Source: an uncultured Pelagibacteraceae bacterium (GTDB lineage: Bacteria > Pseudomonadota > Alphaproteobacteria > Pelagibacterales > Pelagibacteraceae). Taken from it: 64,000 bases of DNA. Shown one piece after another: positions 44,827 through 53,878 of the stretch. Both the position numbers and the translations under genes were made by a program. Within the stretch, counting starts at the first letter, position 1, and every line of letters starts with the position of its first letter. Location of the stretch: the NCBI GenBank assembly GCA_902517615.1, contig CABYCY010000005.1, forward strand, positions 22,031 to 86,030. Direction: 5' to 3'. The notes under the pieces were generated by a model. The model saw only the letters and a program-made list of their open reading frames with translations, was not told where the DNA came from and searched no databases.

Positions 44827-44854
44827 TTAATACTAATAAATATTTCAAAGTCAA
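44827..44854 (-). promoter_or_regulatory. Candidate promoter of rplM-rpsI
   Basis: On the minus strand TTGACT (-35) and TATTAA (-10) are separated by 16 bp, with the -10 ending 11 bp before the rplM start codon. Transcription from it would give an almost leaderless rplM message. This is a consensus match only. Confidence 0.4.
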
Positions 44855-44898
44855 TTTTATATTTTGCTTGAAAAACATAACTAATATGCTAGAAATAA

Positions 44899-44946
44899 TT
44901 CGCCGATTTGATCCTATTGCGGGCATAAAACTGCTAAAATGGAATA
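44899..44946 (+). ncRNA. SAM-II riboswitch upstream of metY
   Basis: The core GATTTGATCCTATTGC closely matches the SAM-II aptamer (GATTTAACCGTATTGC in the well-studied marine example). It is followed by GGC, ATAAAACT and GCTAAAATGGA, which correspond to the AUAAAUG and GCUAAAAAGG segments. P1 can form between GCC (44902-44904) and GGC (44922-44924), and the pseudoknot between TCC and GGA. SAM-II binds S-adenosylmethionine and lowers expression of methionine synthesis genes. No clear terminator follows before the second aptamer. Confidence 0.8.
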
Positions 44947-44965
44947 TCAATAAAATAATAATCGG

Positions 44966-45022
44966 TAGGTATTTGAACTATATTGTGCGCCTTGCATAAT
45001 GCTTAAGCACTAAAAAAGGAGT
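44966..45022 (+). ncRNA. SAM-V riboswitch overlapping the metY ribosome binding site
   Basis: GGTATTTGAACTATATTGTG, then CGCCTTGCAT and, after TGCTTAAGCA, CTAAAAAAGGAG, match the SAM-V aptamer known from marine bacteria and SAR11. GTGC (44985-44988) can pair with GCAC (45007-45010), and ACT (44977-44979) with AGT (45020-45022). The 3' strand contains the Shine-Dalgarno AAGGAG (45016-45021), five bases before the metY ATG, so ligand binding should hide it and block translation. Together with the upstream SAM-II this makes a tandem switch. Confidence 0.82.
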
Positions 45023-45026
45023 AATA

Positions 45027-46355
45027 ATGAATACAAAAAGAAACAACCCTGAAACTATAGCCATTCATGGCGGTGACTATAGAAGCGATCCAACAACTAA
45101 TTCAGTAGCTGTACCAATATACAGAACAACATCATACCAATTTGAAAGTACAGAGCATGCTGCTAACCTTTTCGCTCTTAAAGAGTTTGGTAATATCTAT
45201 ACTCGTATTATGAATCCAACTAATGATGTATTGGAAAAGAGAGTTGCGGCACTAGAAGGTGGACTTGCATGTTTAACTGTATCTTCAGGACAAACTGCAT
45301 CAACCTTTGCGATATTAAATGTGGCTCAAGCTGGTGATAACATAATAAGTTCGACTGATCTTTATGGTGGAACTGTATCTTTATTTACACATACACTTAG
45401 TAAACTTGGTATAGAAATAAGATATGCTGATCCAAGCAAACCTGAGAATTTTGAAAAATTAATAGATGATAAAACAAGAGCTTTTTATGGTGAAACACTT
45501 CCAAATCCATATTTAAGAGTTTTTCCAATTAAAGAAGTTTCTGATATTGGAAGAAAATACAATATACCATTAATTATGGATAACACAGCTTCACCTGTTA
45601 TTTGTAAACCAATTGAACATGGAGCTGCAGTGGTAATACATTCACTGACAAAATATATAGGTGGTCATGGAACTGCAGTAGCAGGAAGCATTGTTGATAG
45701 CGGTAATTTTGATTGGACTGCAGATCCAAAAAGACAACCATTGTTTAACGAACCAGACGCAAGTTATGGTGGTGTAATTTGGGGTAAAGCTGTGCCAGAA
45801 TTAACTGGAGCCAATGTTCCATTCGCTGTACGAGCTAGAGTTTGTTTATTGAGGGACTTAGGATCAGCTTTAGCACCAGATAACGCTTTTGCAATAATTC
45901 AAGGTCTTGAAACAGTTGCTTTAAGAATGAAACAACATTGTGCTAATGCCAAATATGCTCTTGATTTTCTCAAAAAACACAAAGAAGTAACTAAGGTTAT
46001 CTATTCTACAGAACATGATAAACCAATAGCCGATAGAGCAAAAAAATATCTTAAAGGTGGGAACGGGCCTATGATTGGTATTGAGCTTAAAGGAGGTATT
46101 GAAGCTGGTAAAAAATTTATTGAGTCTTTAAAAATGTTCTATCATGTAGCTAATATTGGTGATGCTAGAAGTTTAGCTATACACCCAGCTAGTACCACAC
46201 ATAGCCAATTAAATGAGAAAGAATTAGCCGCTTCAGGTGTTACTCAAAGTTATGTAAGACTTTGTATTGGTATTGAACACATTGATGATATTATTGAGGA
46301 TTTAGATCAAGCTTTAAATAAATCTTCAAAAGGCAACTTAAAGGCTGTTAGTTAA
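45027..46355 (+). CDS. metY: O-acetylhomoserine (thiol)-lyase / sulfhydrylase
   Basis: This 442-residue PLP enzyme of the Cys/Met metabolism family has AIHGGDYRSDPTTNSVAVPI at the start, YTRIMNPTNDVLEKRVAALE, SSGQTASTFAI, and the PLP lysine K209 in HSLTKYIGGHG. Length and the inserted segment NEPDASYGGVIWG fit MetY (about 430) rather than the shorter MetB/MetZ. It joins sulfide (or a thiol) to activated homoserine to give homocysteine. The tandem SAM-II/SAM-V leader fits end-product control by S-adenosylmethionine. Confidence 0.94.
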   Translation: MNTKRNNPETIAIHGGDYRSDPTTNSVAVPIYRTTSYQFESTEHAANLFALKEFGNIYTRIMNPTNDVLEKRVAALEGGLACLTVSSGQTASTFAILNVAQAGDNIISSTDLYGGTVSLFTHTLSKLGIEIRYADPSKPENFEKLIDDKTRAFYGETLPNPYLRVFPIKEVSDIGRKYNIPLIMDNTASPVICKPIEHGAAVVIHSLTKYIGGHGTAVAGSIVDSGNFDWTADPKRQPLFNEPDASYGGVIWGKAVPELTGANVPFAVRARVCLLRDLGSALAPDNAFAIIQGLETVALRMKQHCANAKYALDFLKKHKEVTKVIYSTEHDKPIADRAKKYLKGGNGPMIGIELKGGIEAGKKFIESLKMFYHVANIGDARSLAIHPASTTHSQLNEKELAASGVTQSYVRLCIGIEHIDDIIEDLDQALNKSSKGNLKAVS

Positions 46356-46385
46356 TTTTTTGATTTTAATGTCTACAAATAGAAA

Positions 46386-47411
46386 CTAATGAATTGTAGC
46401 TTTGTATTTTGTAATATAAATAAAATATAAAGTTGAAAGTATTATTAAAATAGAATTTATCTGGTGTAATGATGCATATAACATTTTTACTCCAGATAAA
46501 ATTGTAAATACTCCTAAAAAAATCTGAAATAATAGACTTAATCCAATAATTAAAATTGGATATCTTAATTTTATATTTCCATCCTTCAAAACCAAATAAA
46601 GTAAATAAAAATAAATAAATACAATAAGATAAGCTAAATTTCTATGAATGAACTGAACTAATGATGGATTATCAAATAAATTAAAATTAAATAATTCAAA
46701 AATACTACTATCATCAGGGAAATATGAATTCCCCATCAATGGCCAAGTATTGTAAATTTTACCTGCATCCATTCCTGAAACAAAAGCACCTATTATTAAT
46801 TGTAGGAATAATAAAAAAAGGAAAAATTTAACTGAATTTAATTTAAATGAAGTTTCGTTAATTTTTAAATTTTTTAATCTAAGAAATTTCCAAAAAACTA
46901 AAGATAATATAATAAATGCTATAACCAAATGTAGTGATAATCTATAATGACTAACATCAACTCTATCAATTAAACCACTAGAAACCATGTACCAACCTAC
47001 AAAACCTTGGAAACATACTAACAAAAAAATTATTGAATATTCTTTTAAAATTAAAATTCCATTCTTAATAGTAAAATAGATCATAGGAAATAGCACAATT
47101 AAACCAATTAATCTACCCAACTGACGATGTGCCCATTCCCACCAGAAAATAGTTTTGAATTCCTTAAGTGTCATATTAAAATTTTGTTCTTTGTATTCAG
47201 GTATTGTTTTGTAAAGGTTGAAGTATTCTATCCATTTTTCATTGGTTAATGGAGGAATTAAACCAATAAATAGTTCCCAAGAAGTAATAGATAGGCCAGA
47301 GTCAGTTAATCTGGTTAGGCCTCCTACTAAAATAATAAGCACAATCATCACTAATAAAGTGATCATCCATGTTCTTAATTGAGAATTTAAAGAATAATTC
47401 TGACTGTACAT
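46386..47411 (-). CDS. ctaA: Heme A synthase (COX15/CtaA)
   Basis: This 341-residue protein has eight membrane helices in two four-helix halves. LVGGLTRLTDSGLSITSWEL starts the first, FWWEWAHRQLGRLIGL and VSHYRLSLHLVIAF hold heme-ligating His, and VQFIHRNLAYLIVF and LHQINSILII lie in the second. It oxidises the methyl group of heme O to make heme A for cytochrome c oxidase. It is divergent from the chorismate mutase gene (43 bp) and faces the end of metY. Confidence 0.95.
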   Translation of the reverse strand: MYSQNYSLNSQLRTWMITLLVMIVLIILVGGLTRLTDSGLSITSWELFIGLIPPLTNEKWIEYFNLYKTIPEYKEQNFNMTLKEFKTIFWWEWAHRQLGRLIGLIVLFPMIYFTIKNGILILKEYSIIFLLVCFQGFVGWYMVSSGLIDRVDVSHYRLSLHLVIAFIILSLVFWKFLRLKNLKINETSFKLNSVKFFLFLLFLQLIIGAFVSGMDAGKIYNTWPLMGNSYFPDDSSIFELFNFNLFDNPSLVQFIHRNLAYLIVFIYFYLLYLVLKDGNIKLRYPILIIGLSLLFQIFLGVFTILSGVKMLYASLHQINSILIILSTLYFIYITKYKATIH

Positions 47412-47454
47412 GAATAGATAAATATAATAATTATTAATTAAACCAACAAATTAA

Positions 47455-47745
47455 ATGTCGCCTAAAAACAAAAAAAAATTAGAAATAATAAGATCAAAAT
47501 TAGATAAGTTAGATAATAGGTTATTATCTTTGATTAAGTATAGAACAAATCTGGTAAAAGAAGTTTTAAAACTAAAAGAATTTAAAAAAGAAATAGTAGA
47601 TAAAAAACGTATTAATTTTATTCTTAAAAAAATTCATTTAAAATCTAAAAATTTAAAGATAGATCCTAAAATTACCAATCGCATATGGAAAAACATGATT
47701 TTATCATATATTGATTTCGAAAAGCGAAACTTTAAAAAAAAGTAA
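47455..47745 (+). CDS. Chorismate mutase (AroQ type)
   Basis: This 96-residue all-helical protein has IRSKLDKLDNRLLSLIKYRT with the conserved Arg and Asp-x-x-Leu-Leu pattern of AroQ, VKEVLKLKEFKKEIVDKKR in helix 1-2, and IWKNMILSYIDFEKR in the last helix. It should convert chorismate to prephenate for Phe and Tyr. It stands alone, and its TAA directly abuts the stop of rpmG on the other strand. Confidence 0.85.
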   Translation: MSPKNKKKLEIIRSKLDKLDNRLLSLIKYRTNLVKEVLKLKEFKKEIVDKKRINFILKKIHLKSKNLKIDPKITNRIWKNMILSYIDFEKRNFKKK

Positions 47746-47937
47746 TTACTTACTATGTGGTGGGAGCTTTTTTTCCACGAACATTTCGTGTTTTCTTGTA
47801 TCAGGATTATATTTCTTGGCTGAAAGTTTAACTTTGGCTTTCTCACCTCCAGCTGGTTTTTTAACATAATAAAAGAAAGGACTATCTGGTTTGGCTTCAG
47901 GTACCATTCTTACTTTAACGTGCGTTTTTTTTGCCAT
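47746..47937 (-). CDS. rpmG: Large-subunit ribosomal protein L33
   Basis: This 63-residue basic protein has the family features VKVRMVPEA near the start, FFYYVKKP and LSAKKYNPDTRKHEMFVEKK at the end. There are no zinc-binding cysteines, so it is the cysteine-free (C-) form. It is slightly longer than the usual 55. It follows the MerR-type gene immediately on the same strand. Confidence 0.94.
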   Translation of the reverse strand: MAKKTHVKVRMVPEAKPDSPFFYYVKKPAGGEKAKVKLSAKKYNPDTRKHEMFVEKKLPPHSK

Positions 47938-48300
47938 TTATTTTAATTCTTTTAATTTATTTGAAATTTTTAATAACTTATTCTTTAAATTTTCAGTTCT
48001 TATAGATTTATCTGCAATTTCGTCAAGCTTTAAAGAAACTTTATTATTTAATATTTTTTTTACACCATTTATTGTCATGCCTTGATCTTTGAGCAAATAT
48101 TTTACTTTTTTAAGAAGATATATTGTATTTTCATCATAATATCTTCTATTTGAATTTAATATCTTTGGTTTTATTTGTTTAAATTGAGATTCCCAAAATC
48201 TAATTACATGTGTTGGTAAGGCTCCTTTTTTATTAGATTTAAGATTTAATATTTTAGCTACTTCACCAATTGTTTTATAAGCGCTATCTGATTTGTCCAT
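47938..48300 (-). CDS. MerR family transcriptional regulator
   Basis: This 120-residue protein has a MerR-type winged helix. TIGEVAKILNL is the first helix of the motif, THVIRFWESQFKQIKPKI the recognition and wing segment, and RRYYDENTIYLLKKVKYLLKDQGMTINGVKKIL the rest. A short C-terminal helix may dimerise. Its targets are unknown. In alphaproteobacteria this subtype commonly follows ihfA in the plsX-fabH-ihfA-merR cluster; here it overlaps ihfA by 17 bp. Confidence 0.9.
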   Translation of the reverse strand: MDKSDSAYKTIGEVAKILNLKSNKKGALPTHVIRFWESQFKQIKPKILNSNRRYYDENTIYLLKKVKYLLKDQGMTINGVKKILNNKVSLKLDEIADKSIRTENLKNKLLKISNKLKELK

Positions 48301-48592
48301 TTTCCCTTAAATTTATAAATTCTTTAAATTCTTTTGAAGGTTTAAATAGCACAACATTTCTACTTGATATTAATTTTGTTTCTTTAGTTTTGGGGTTTCT
48401 TCCAATTCTCGATTTTTTTTGTCTGATTGTAAAAGTACCAAATTTAGATAATTTTAATTTTTTTTCATTCTTAATATTTGATATTATAGTTGATAAAAAA
48501 TCTTCTACCAGATTTTCTGAAATTTGCTTTGAAAAACCAAGTTGCATGTAAATTAAATTAACTAAGTCTTTTTTAGTTAAATTTATTCTCAT
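48284..48592 (-). CDS. ihfA: Integration host factor subunit alpha (HU/IHF family)
   Basis: This 102-residue DNA-bending protein starts LTKKDLVNLIYMQLGFSKQI. KLKLSKFGTFTIRQKKSRIG leads into the DNA-intercalating arm GRNPKTKETKLISSRNVVLF with the conserved RNPKT, and FKPSKEFKEFIN follows. It fits IHF alpha better than HU because of its length and locus. It begins one base after the plsX stop; the fabH gene usually found between plsX and ihfA is missing. Confidence 0.92.
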   Translation of the reverse strand: MRINLTKKDLVNLIYMQLGFSKQISENLVEDFLSTIISNIKNEKKLKLSKFGTFTIRQKKSRIGRNPKTKETKLISSRNVVLFKPSKEFKEFINLRENGQIR

Positions 48593-48593
48593 T

Positions 48594-49595
48594 TTAAATA
48601 TTTTGCTTAATCTTTTCTATCAAATTTCCTTTTACTATTCTATGACAAACATCTAATGAATTTGCAAAACCAATATAATCAGTTCCGCCATGACTTTTAA
48701 CAACCGGTGAGTCTAAACCTATAAAGATAGCACCATTATACAATCTAGGATCTAATCTTTTTTTAAATTTTCTTAGGTTTGATATGTTTAATAATGATGA
48801 AATTTTACCTAACAAAGAACCAGTCATAGCATTCTTTAATTCGTTAGTAATGAAATTTGCAGTTCCTTCAGCTGTTTTAAGTGCGACATTACCCGTAAAA
48901 CCATCAGAAATAATGACATTGACTTCTCCATCCATAAGATGATTACCCTCAATGTATCCTGCAAAATTGTAATTTTTTGAATTTTTTTCATTTAATAGTT
49001 GATATGTTTCTTTAATAACTTCGTTTCCTTTTAACTCTTCTGAACCAATATTTAATAAAGCAACATTTGGCTTATCGTTTGGATATAATGAAGTGAATAA
49101 AGACGCTCCCATTATAGAAAAATCTAACAAATTTTTTGAACTACAGTCTATATTAGCACCCAAATCCAATACTACACTCATCCCCTTTTTATTAGGCCAT
49201 AAAGCAGATAATGCAGGCTTATCTATATTTTCAATCATTTTTAAATTTAATTTTGAAACAACTAATAGTGCGCCAGTGTTACCCGCAGAAATTACTATGT
49301 CCGCATCTTTATCTTTGACACTTTGTATAGCCAGCCACATACTCGTATCTTTGCCTCTTTTAGCACCTTCGAGTGGACTATCAGTACTTTCAATTTTTTT
49401 TTCTGTATGAATAATTTCAAATAACTCATCAGGAATTTTTTTATTTATTAATGGAAATATTTTATTCTTGTCTCCAAAAATTTTAAAAAAATTATTTTTA
49501 TTTTTAGAATGGTTTAAAATAATTCCATCTATTATTTTCTTTGGTGAACCATCTCCACCCATTGCATCAACTGCAATTTTAATTATATCTGACAT
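48594..49595 (-). CDS. plsX: Phosphate acyltransferase PlsX
   Basis: This 333-residue enzyme makes acyl-phosphate from acyl-ACP for phospholipid synthesis. IKIAVDAMGGDGSPKKIIDG opens it; DIVISAGNTGALLVVSKL, VVLDLGANIDCSSKNL, DGFTGNVALKTAEGTANF and HGGTDYIGFANSLDVC are family blocks. It lies 16 bp after rpmF, as in many bacteria, but without the usual YceD/DUF177 gene upstream or fabH downstream. Confidence 0.97.
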   Translation of the reverse strand: MSDIIKIAVDAMGGDGSPKKIIDGIILNHSKNKNNFFKIFGDKNKIFPLINKKIPDELFEIIHTEKKIESTDSPLEGAKRGKDTSMWLAIQSVKDKDADIVISAGNTGALLVVSKLNLKMIENIDKPALSALWPNKKGMSVVLDLGANIDCSSKNLLDFSIMGASLFTSLYPNDKPNVALLNIGSEELKGNEVIKETYQLLNEKNSKNYNFAGYIEGNHLMDGEVNVIISDGFTGNVALKTAEGTANFITNELKNAMTGSLLGKISSLLNISNLRKFKKRLDPRLYNGAIFIGLDSPVVKSHGGTDYIGFANSLDVCHRIVKGNLIEKIKQNI

Positions 49596-49611
49596 TTTGA
49601 GTAATAATATA

Positions 49612-49794
49612 CTATTCTTTTGGGTCTAAAACTTGTCTTCCCTTATACATGCCAGTTTTAAGATCTAAATGGTGAGAAAGTCTATATTCACCTGATTTTT
49701 TGTCTTCAACTATATTTCTAGTTGAAAATTTCATTGTTTGAGATCTTCGCATTCCAGTTCTGGACGGGGTTTGTTTACGTTTAGGTACTGCCAT
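49612..49794 (-). CDS. rpmF: Large-subunit ribosomal protein L32
   Basis: This 60-residue basic protein starts [20 protein letters not shown], the standard L32 N-terminus, with [20 protein letters not shown] at the end. It lacks the zinc cysteines of the C+ form, as does L33 in this window. It lies two bases after the CBP3-like gene and before plsX. Confidence 0.96.
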   Translation of the reverse strand: MAVPKRKQTPSRTGMRRSQTMKFSTRNIVEDKKSGEYRLSHHLDLKTGMYKGRQVLDPKE

Positions 49795-49796
49795 AA

Positions 49797-50264
49797 TTAT
49801 GGTTTACTTACACTTTTTAAATAAGAATTCAAAGTTTTTTTTGATAATTTTGAGTTAAATTTATCAAAATAATCAGTTAATTCATCAATATTTTTAAAAT
49901 CAGCTAAAAATTTTGAAATTTTATCTAATTTCTTATCTTTGCTTAAACTATCCCAAAAATGGACTTCTGATACCATGGAATGAAATAAATTTATGTAATC
50001 TTTCATCTTTTTATTAATAGACTGATCGCCATAACCAATCTCTCTTATACTTAACTCAAGTTGTCTGAAGTTAAAATCGTAAATTTCTTGTAAAATTTTT
50101 TTATTTTGCTCATTTTTATAATTTTTTAAGAAAAATGAAAAATGAAGCAAAAATAAAGTCAAACGATCAGAAAAAATATCTTCTCTGTTTAAATCTTTAT
50201 ATAGTTCTTTATTTCTAGTGAAATTTATCAAATTGTTATAAATATATAGATAATGATTGCTCAT
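49797..50264 (-). CDS. Ubiquinol-cytochrome c chaperone (CBP3-like)
   Basis: This 155-residue protein resembles the Ubiq_cyt_C_chap family, which assists assembly of the cytochrome bc1 complex. [19 protein letters not shown] near residue 29 matches the conserved RFELLxLH region, and [20 protein letters not shown] the following GVGD-type block. The open frame extends 44 codons further, but that part runs through the divergent bamE gene, so I start at [11 protein letters not shown]. Its ATG and the bamE ATG overlap within the palindrome TCATGA. bamE-CBP3-plsX order is usual in alphaproteobacteria. Confidence 0.82.
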   Translation of the reverse strand: MSNHYLYIYNNLINFTRNKELYKDLNREDIFSDRLTLFLLHFSFFLKNYKNEQNKKILQEIYDFNFRQLELSIREIGYGDQSINKKMKDYINLFHSMVSEVHFWDSLSKDKKLDKISKFLADFKNIDELTDYFDKFNSKLSKKTLNSYLKSVSKP

Positions 50265-50748
50265 GAATAAAATATTATATCTAATTTTTTCATTAATAAT
50301 AGTTTCAAATTGTTCATTAAAACCAGTGGTTAAACACCATGGTGTTCCATCATTAGAAAAGAAACAAAATTTATTAATCGTAAATAAAACTAACAAAAAT
50401 GATATAATTAAATCTCTTGGAAATCCATCAACTAAAAGTAAATTTGATAATGATGTATGGATATATATTGAAAGAAAGCAAACACAATCAAAACTTAAAT
50501 ACCTTGGTAAAATGAAAATATTTAAAAACGATGTACTTGTTTTAGAAATAGATGATTATGGAGTATTAAAAAATAAAATTTTTTATAATAAAGAAGATAT
50601 GAAAAATATTAAAATTGCTGAATCAACTACACAATCTGGCTTTAAAAAAAATTCATTCATATATGAGTTTATGAGTAGTATGAGACAAAAAATTGACGAC
50701 CCCCTTGGTAAGAGGGCCGAAAAACGTAAGCAAATTATGAAGCGATAA
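50263..50748 (+). CDS. bamE: Outer membrane assembly lipoprotein BamE (SmpA/OmlA)
   Basis: This 161-residue lipoprotein has a signal peptide with lipobox VSNC (C17). The BamE fold region reads [20 protein letters not shown] followed by [20 protein letters not shown], matching the QvxxxLGxP and WxY segments. BamE is part of the BAM machine that inserts beta-barrel proteins into the outer membrane. A TTG six bases earlier is in frame, but the ATG gives a better signal peptide. Its 3' end overlaps the end of hppA by 14 bp. Confidence 0.88.
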   Translation: MNKILYLIFSLIIVSNCSLKPVVKHHGVPSLEKKQNLLIVNKTNKNDIIKSLGNPSTKSKFDNDVWIYIERKQTQSKLKYLGKMKIFKNDVLVLEIDDYGVLKNKIFYNKEDMKNIKIAESTTQSGFKKNSFIYEFMSSMRQKIDDPLGKRAEKRKQIMKR

Positions 50749-52840
50749 CAGCAAGCAACAATAAAGCCACAATGTTCGTTATTTTAATCATTGGATTTAC
50801 TGCTGGACCAGCTGTATCTTTATAAGGATCACCAACAGTATCACCAGTCACTGCAGCTTTGTGTGCCTCTGAACCTTTTCCACCATGATTACCATCTTCA
50901 ATATATTTTTTAGCATTATCCCAAGCTCCTCCTCCAGCTGTCATTGAAACAGCCACAAAAAGACCAGTAATAATAACACCCAACAACATTGCACCAACAG
51001 AAGCTAAAGCTGCAACTTGACCACCTATAGATAGAATAATAAAATAGAGTACTACTGGTGATAATACAGGTAGCAATGATGGAATTATCATTTCTTTAAT
51101 TGCTGCTACAGTTAATAAATCAACTAATTTTGCATAATCAGGTTTTTGTTTTCTTTTCATGATACCTGGGAATTTTTTAAATTGTCTTCTAACCTCAACA
51201 ACAACTGCACCGCCTGCTCTACCAACAGCTTGCATACCCATTGAACCAAATAAATAAGGTAACATTCCACCTATTAATAAACCAACTACAACATAAGGAT
51301 TAGATAAATCAAAAGTAACTACGATCCCTTCTAAGGCTGATCCCGCTTCTTTAGAAAAATGCTTTATGTCTTCTGTGTAAGCAGCAAATAAAACAAGCGC
51401 CCCCAAACCTGCAGATCCTATAGCATAACCTTTTGTTACAGCTTTTGTGGTATTACCAACAGCATCTAAAGCATCAGTAGTTTTTCTTACTTTTTTATCG
51501 AGATTTGACATTTCTGCAATTCCACCAGCATTATCGGTGACTGGACCATATGCATCTAAGGCAACAACCATTCCAGCTAAAGCAAGCATAGTTGTTACAG
51601 CAATTGCAATACCAAAAAGGCCTGCGATTGAATTTGTAATTAATATACCGGCCACTATAATTAAAGCTGGTATAGCAGTTGCTTCCATTGAAACAGCTAA
51701 TCCTTGAATTACATTTGTGCCATGTCCAGTTGTTGAAGACAAGGCTACAGACTTAACTGGTCTATAACTTGTACCTGTATAATATTCTGTAATCCAAATT
51801 AACAAACCAGTAATAACTAATCCTATGACACCACAATAATACAAATTCATACCATTAAAAGTTTTGCCATTAACAGTATATTCATTTGCAAAACCAATAA
51901 CATAATCTGTTACAGGCCATAGAATAACCAACGACCCTAAAGCTGAAACAATAAAGCCTTTATATAAAGCATTCATTACATTCTTATCTTTACCCAATTT
52001 AACAAAAAAAGTTCCTAATATAGAGGTTAGAATGCATGCACCACCAATAGTTAATGGATAAATCATCATATTTAAATCACCAACAAAGAAAATTGATGAT
52101 AAAACCATTGTTGCAACAATTGTTACAGCATAAGTTTCAAATAAATCAGCAGCCATTCCTGCACAGTCTCCAACGTTATCTCCAACATTATCAGCAATCA
52201 CTGCTGGATTTCTTGGATCATCCTCTGGAATTCCTGCTTCAACTTTACCAACTAAATCAGCACCAACATCAGCACCTTTAGTAAATATTCCACCTCCTAA
52301 TCTTGCAAAAATTGAAATTAGTGAAGCACCAAATCCTAAAGCAACTAAAGCATTAACTATTTCTCTCTCATCAACGTTATATTTTAATAATAAAAAGTAA
52401 TATACAGCTATAGATAAAAGCGCTAAACCAGCAACCAACATTCCAGTTACAGCACCAGATTTAAAAGCAACAGAAAGACCTTGAGCCAGACCTTTTCTTG
52501 ACGCTTCAGCTGTTCTAACATTAGCTTCAACTGAAACCAACATTCCAACATAACCTGCAATACCAGATAATGTTGCACCAATTAAGTAACCAAGACCAAC
52601 TAAGGGGCTAAAAGCAATACTTACAATAACTAAAACTGCTGCTCCAACAATAGCAATAGTCTTGTACTGTCTTGCTAAATATGCTTTTGCACCTATTTGA
52701 ATTGCAGATGCTATATCTTGCATTTTAGCATTCCCTGCGCTTGAATTTAGTATATTTTTTCCTGTGAAAAATCCATAAACGATGGATAATAATCCTGCTC
52801 CAATTGTGTATAATAAAATTGTTTCTATTGTTACGCTCAT
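50735..52840 (-). CDS. hppA: Proton-translocating membrane pyrophosphatase, K+-independent type
   Basis: This 701-residue protein has about sixteen membrane helices and pumps protons using pyrophosphate. The substrate-binding motif is [20 protein letters not shown] near residue 190, with [20 protein letters not shown] next. In [20 protein letters not shown] a Lys stands where K+-dependent enzymes have Ala, marking the K+-independent class; [20 protein letters not shown] and [13 protein letters not shown] complete the site. It would save energy in an oligotroph. Confidence 0.97.
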   Translation of the reverse strand: MSVTIETILLYTIGAGLLSIVYGFFTGKNILNSSAGNAKMQDIASAIQIGAKAYLARQYKTIAIVGAAVLVIVSIAFSPLVGLGYLIGATLSGIAGYVGMLVSVEANVRTAEASRKGLAQGLSVAFKSGAVTGMLVAGLALLSIAVYYFLLLKYNVDEREIVNALVALGFGASLISIFARLGGGIFTKGADVGADLVGKVEAGIPEDDPRNPAVIADNVGDNVGDCAGMAADLFETYAVTIVATMVLSSIFFVGDLNMMIYPLTIGGACILTSILGTFFVKLGKDKNVMNALYKGFIVSALGSLVILWPVTDYVIGFANEYTVNGKTFNGMNLYYCGVIGLVITGLLIWITEYYTGTSYRPVKSVALSSTTGHGTNVIQGLAVSMEATAIPALIIVAGILITNSIAGLFGIAIAVTTMLALAGMVVALDAYGPVTDNAGGIAEMSNLDKKVRKTTDALDAVGNTTKAVTKGYAIGSAGLGALVLFAAYTEDIKHFSKEAGSALEGIVVTFDLSNPYVVVGLLIGGMLPYLFGSMGMQAVGRAGGAVVVEVRRQFKKFPGIMKRKQKPDYAKLVDLLTVAAIKEMIIPSLLPVLSPVVLYFIILSIGGQVAALASVGAMLLGVIITGLFVAVSMTAGGGAWDNAKKYIEDGNHGGKGSEAHKAAVTGDTVGDPYKDTAGPAVNPMIKITNIVALLLLAVIAS

Positions 52841-52918
52841 ATAAACCTTAAGTTGTTGGTTGTTAATTTTTAAAGACCGGACAATACAAAAAAAGGTGAA
52901 AAAGACAATAATTAACTT

Positions 52919-53878
52919 CTAGAACTTATGCATATAACCTTTGATTTTAGGCTCTATTTGTAGACCTTTTTCATTGATTACTAATGATCTTTTTTTACCA
53001 GATATAATTTTGCCAATTTTAGATATTTTAATTCCTGTGGAGCTAGAAATGTTTTTAATGATTCTTGATTTATTTGGGTCAGCAGTAAAAAGTACCTGAT
53101 AATCGTCCCCATTTGATATTATTTTCATTTTTTCTAACTTTTTACTTTTAATTAACTTATTCAAATTGTTTGAAACAGGTATTTTTTTTTCAATGAGTTG
53201 AAATGATAAATTTTGTCTATTTAACATTTTTTTTAAATCATCAATTAATCCATCTGAAATATCAATTGATGCATTGGCAATTTTTAATAAATGCTTAGTA
53301 AATGAAATTTGTAAATTTGGTAAATAATATTTTTTAATAAAGAAATTAGATAATTTATTATTAACTTTTATTTTTTTTTTTAAAACTTGAAGTCCTATAA
53401 AGCTATCACCTATATTGCCTGTTACATATATATCATCATTCAATTTAGCTTTGTTTCTATATATAACTTTTTTAGAATATCCTAATGAGATTATCGTAAA
53501 ACTTAATTTATTTGAAAAAGTAGTATCACCACCTGACAAAATCATTTTATATTTTTTTTGTTCATTTTGTAAAGCTTTTGAAAGTATTGATAAATTTTTT
53601 TTTGTGAATTTTTTTTTATTACCTGAGGCAGAAATAAAATAAAATTTTGGTTTAACACCTTTACAAATTAAATCTGAGATAGATGATCTTAGACACTTTT
53701 TAATAACTAAATCAGGAGACTTAAAATCAATAAAATGAGATCCTATGACGTAGGTGTCTACAGAAACAACTATACATTTTTTTTTATCAAAAAAAACATC
53801 ATCATTAAGGTTAAGTGCTGATTTATTTTTTTTTGATATTTTGGAAAAATAATTATTAATTAATTCAAATTCATGCAT
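52919..53878 (-). CDS. thiL: Thiamine-monophosphate kinase
   Basis: This 319-residue member of the PurM/ThiL family starts MHEFELINNYFSKI. LNLNDDVFF replaces the usual GDDAA block; SVDTYVIGSHF, ILSGGDTTFSNKLSFTI, GYVTGN-like YVTGNIGDSFIGLQVL and IDISDGLIDDLKKML follow. It phosphorylates thiamine monophosphate to the active diphosphate. The sequence is divergent but motif order is complete. Its start overlaps the nusB end by 8 bp; ribH-nusB-thiL is a classical bacterial order. Confidence 0.92.
   Translation of the reverse strand: MHEFELINNYFSKISKKNKSALNLNDDVFFDKKKCIVVSVDTYVIGSHFIDFKSPDLVIKKCLRSSISDLICKGVKPKFYFISASGNKKKFTKKNLSILSKALQNEQKKYKMILSGGDTTFSNKLSFTIISLGYSKKVIYRNKAKLNDDIYVTGNIGDSFIGLQVLKKKIKVNNKLSNFFIKKYYLPNLQISFTKHLLKIANASIDISDGLIDDLKKMLNRQNLSFQLIEKKIPVSNNLNKLIKSKKLEKMKIISNGDDYQVLFTADPNKSRIIKNISSSTGIKISKIGKIISGKKRSLVINEKGLQIEPKIKGYMHKF

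Noticed and set aside
50265..50396. Longer form of the CBP3-like chaperone
   Set aside because: The additional 44 codons are antisense to the bamE signal peptide and mature start; family similarity begins after the chosen ATG.
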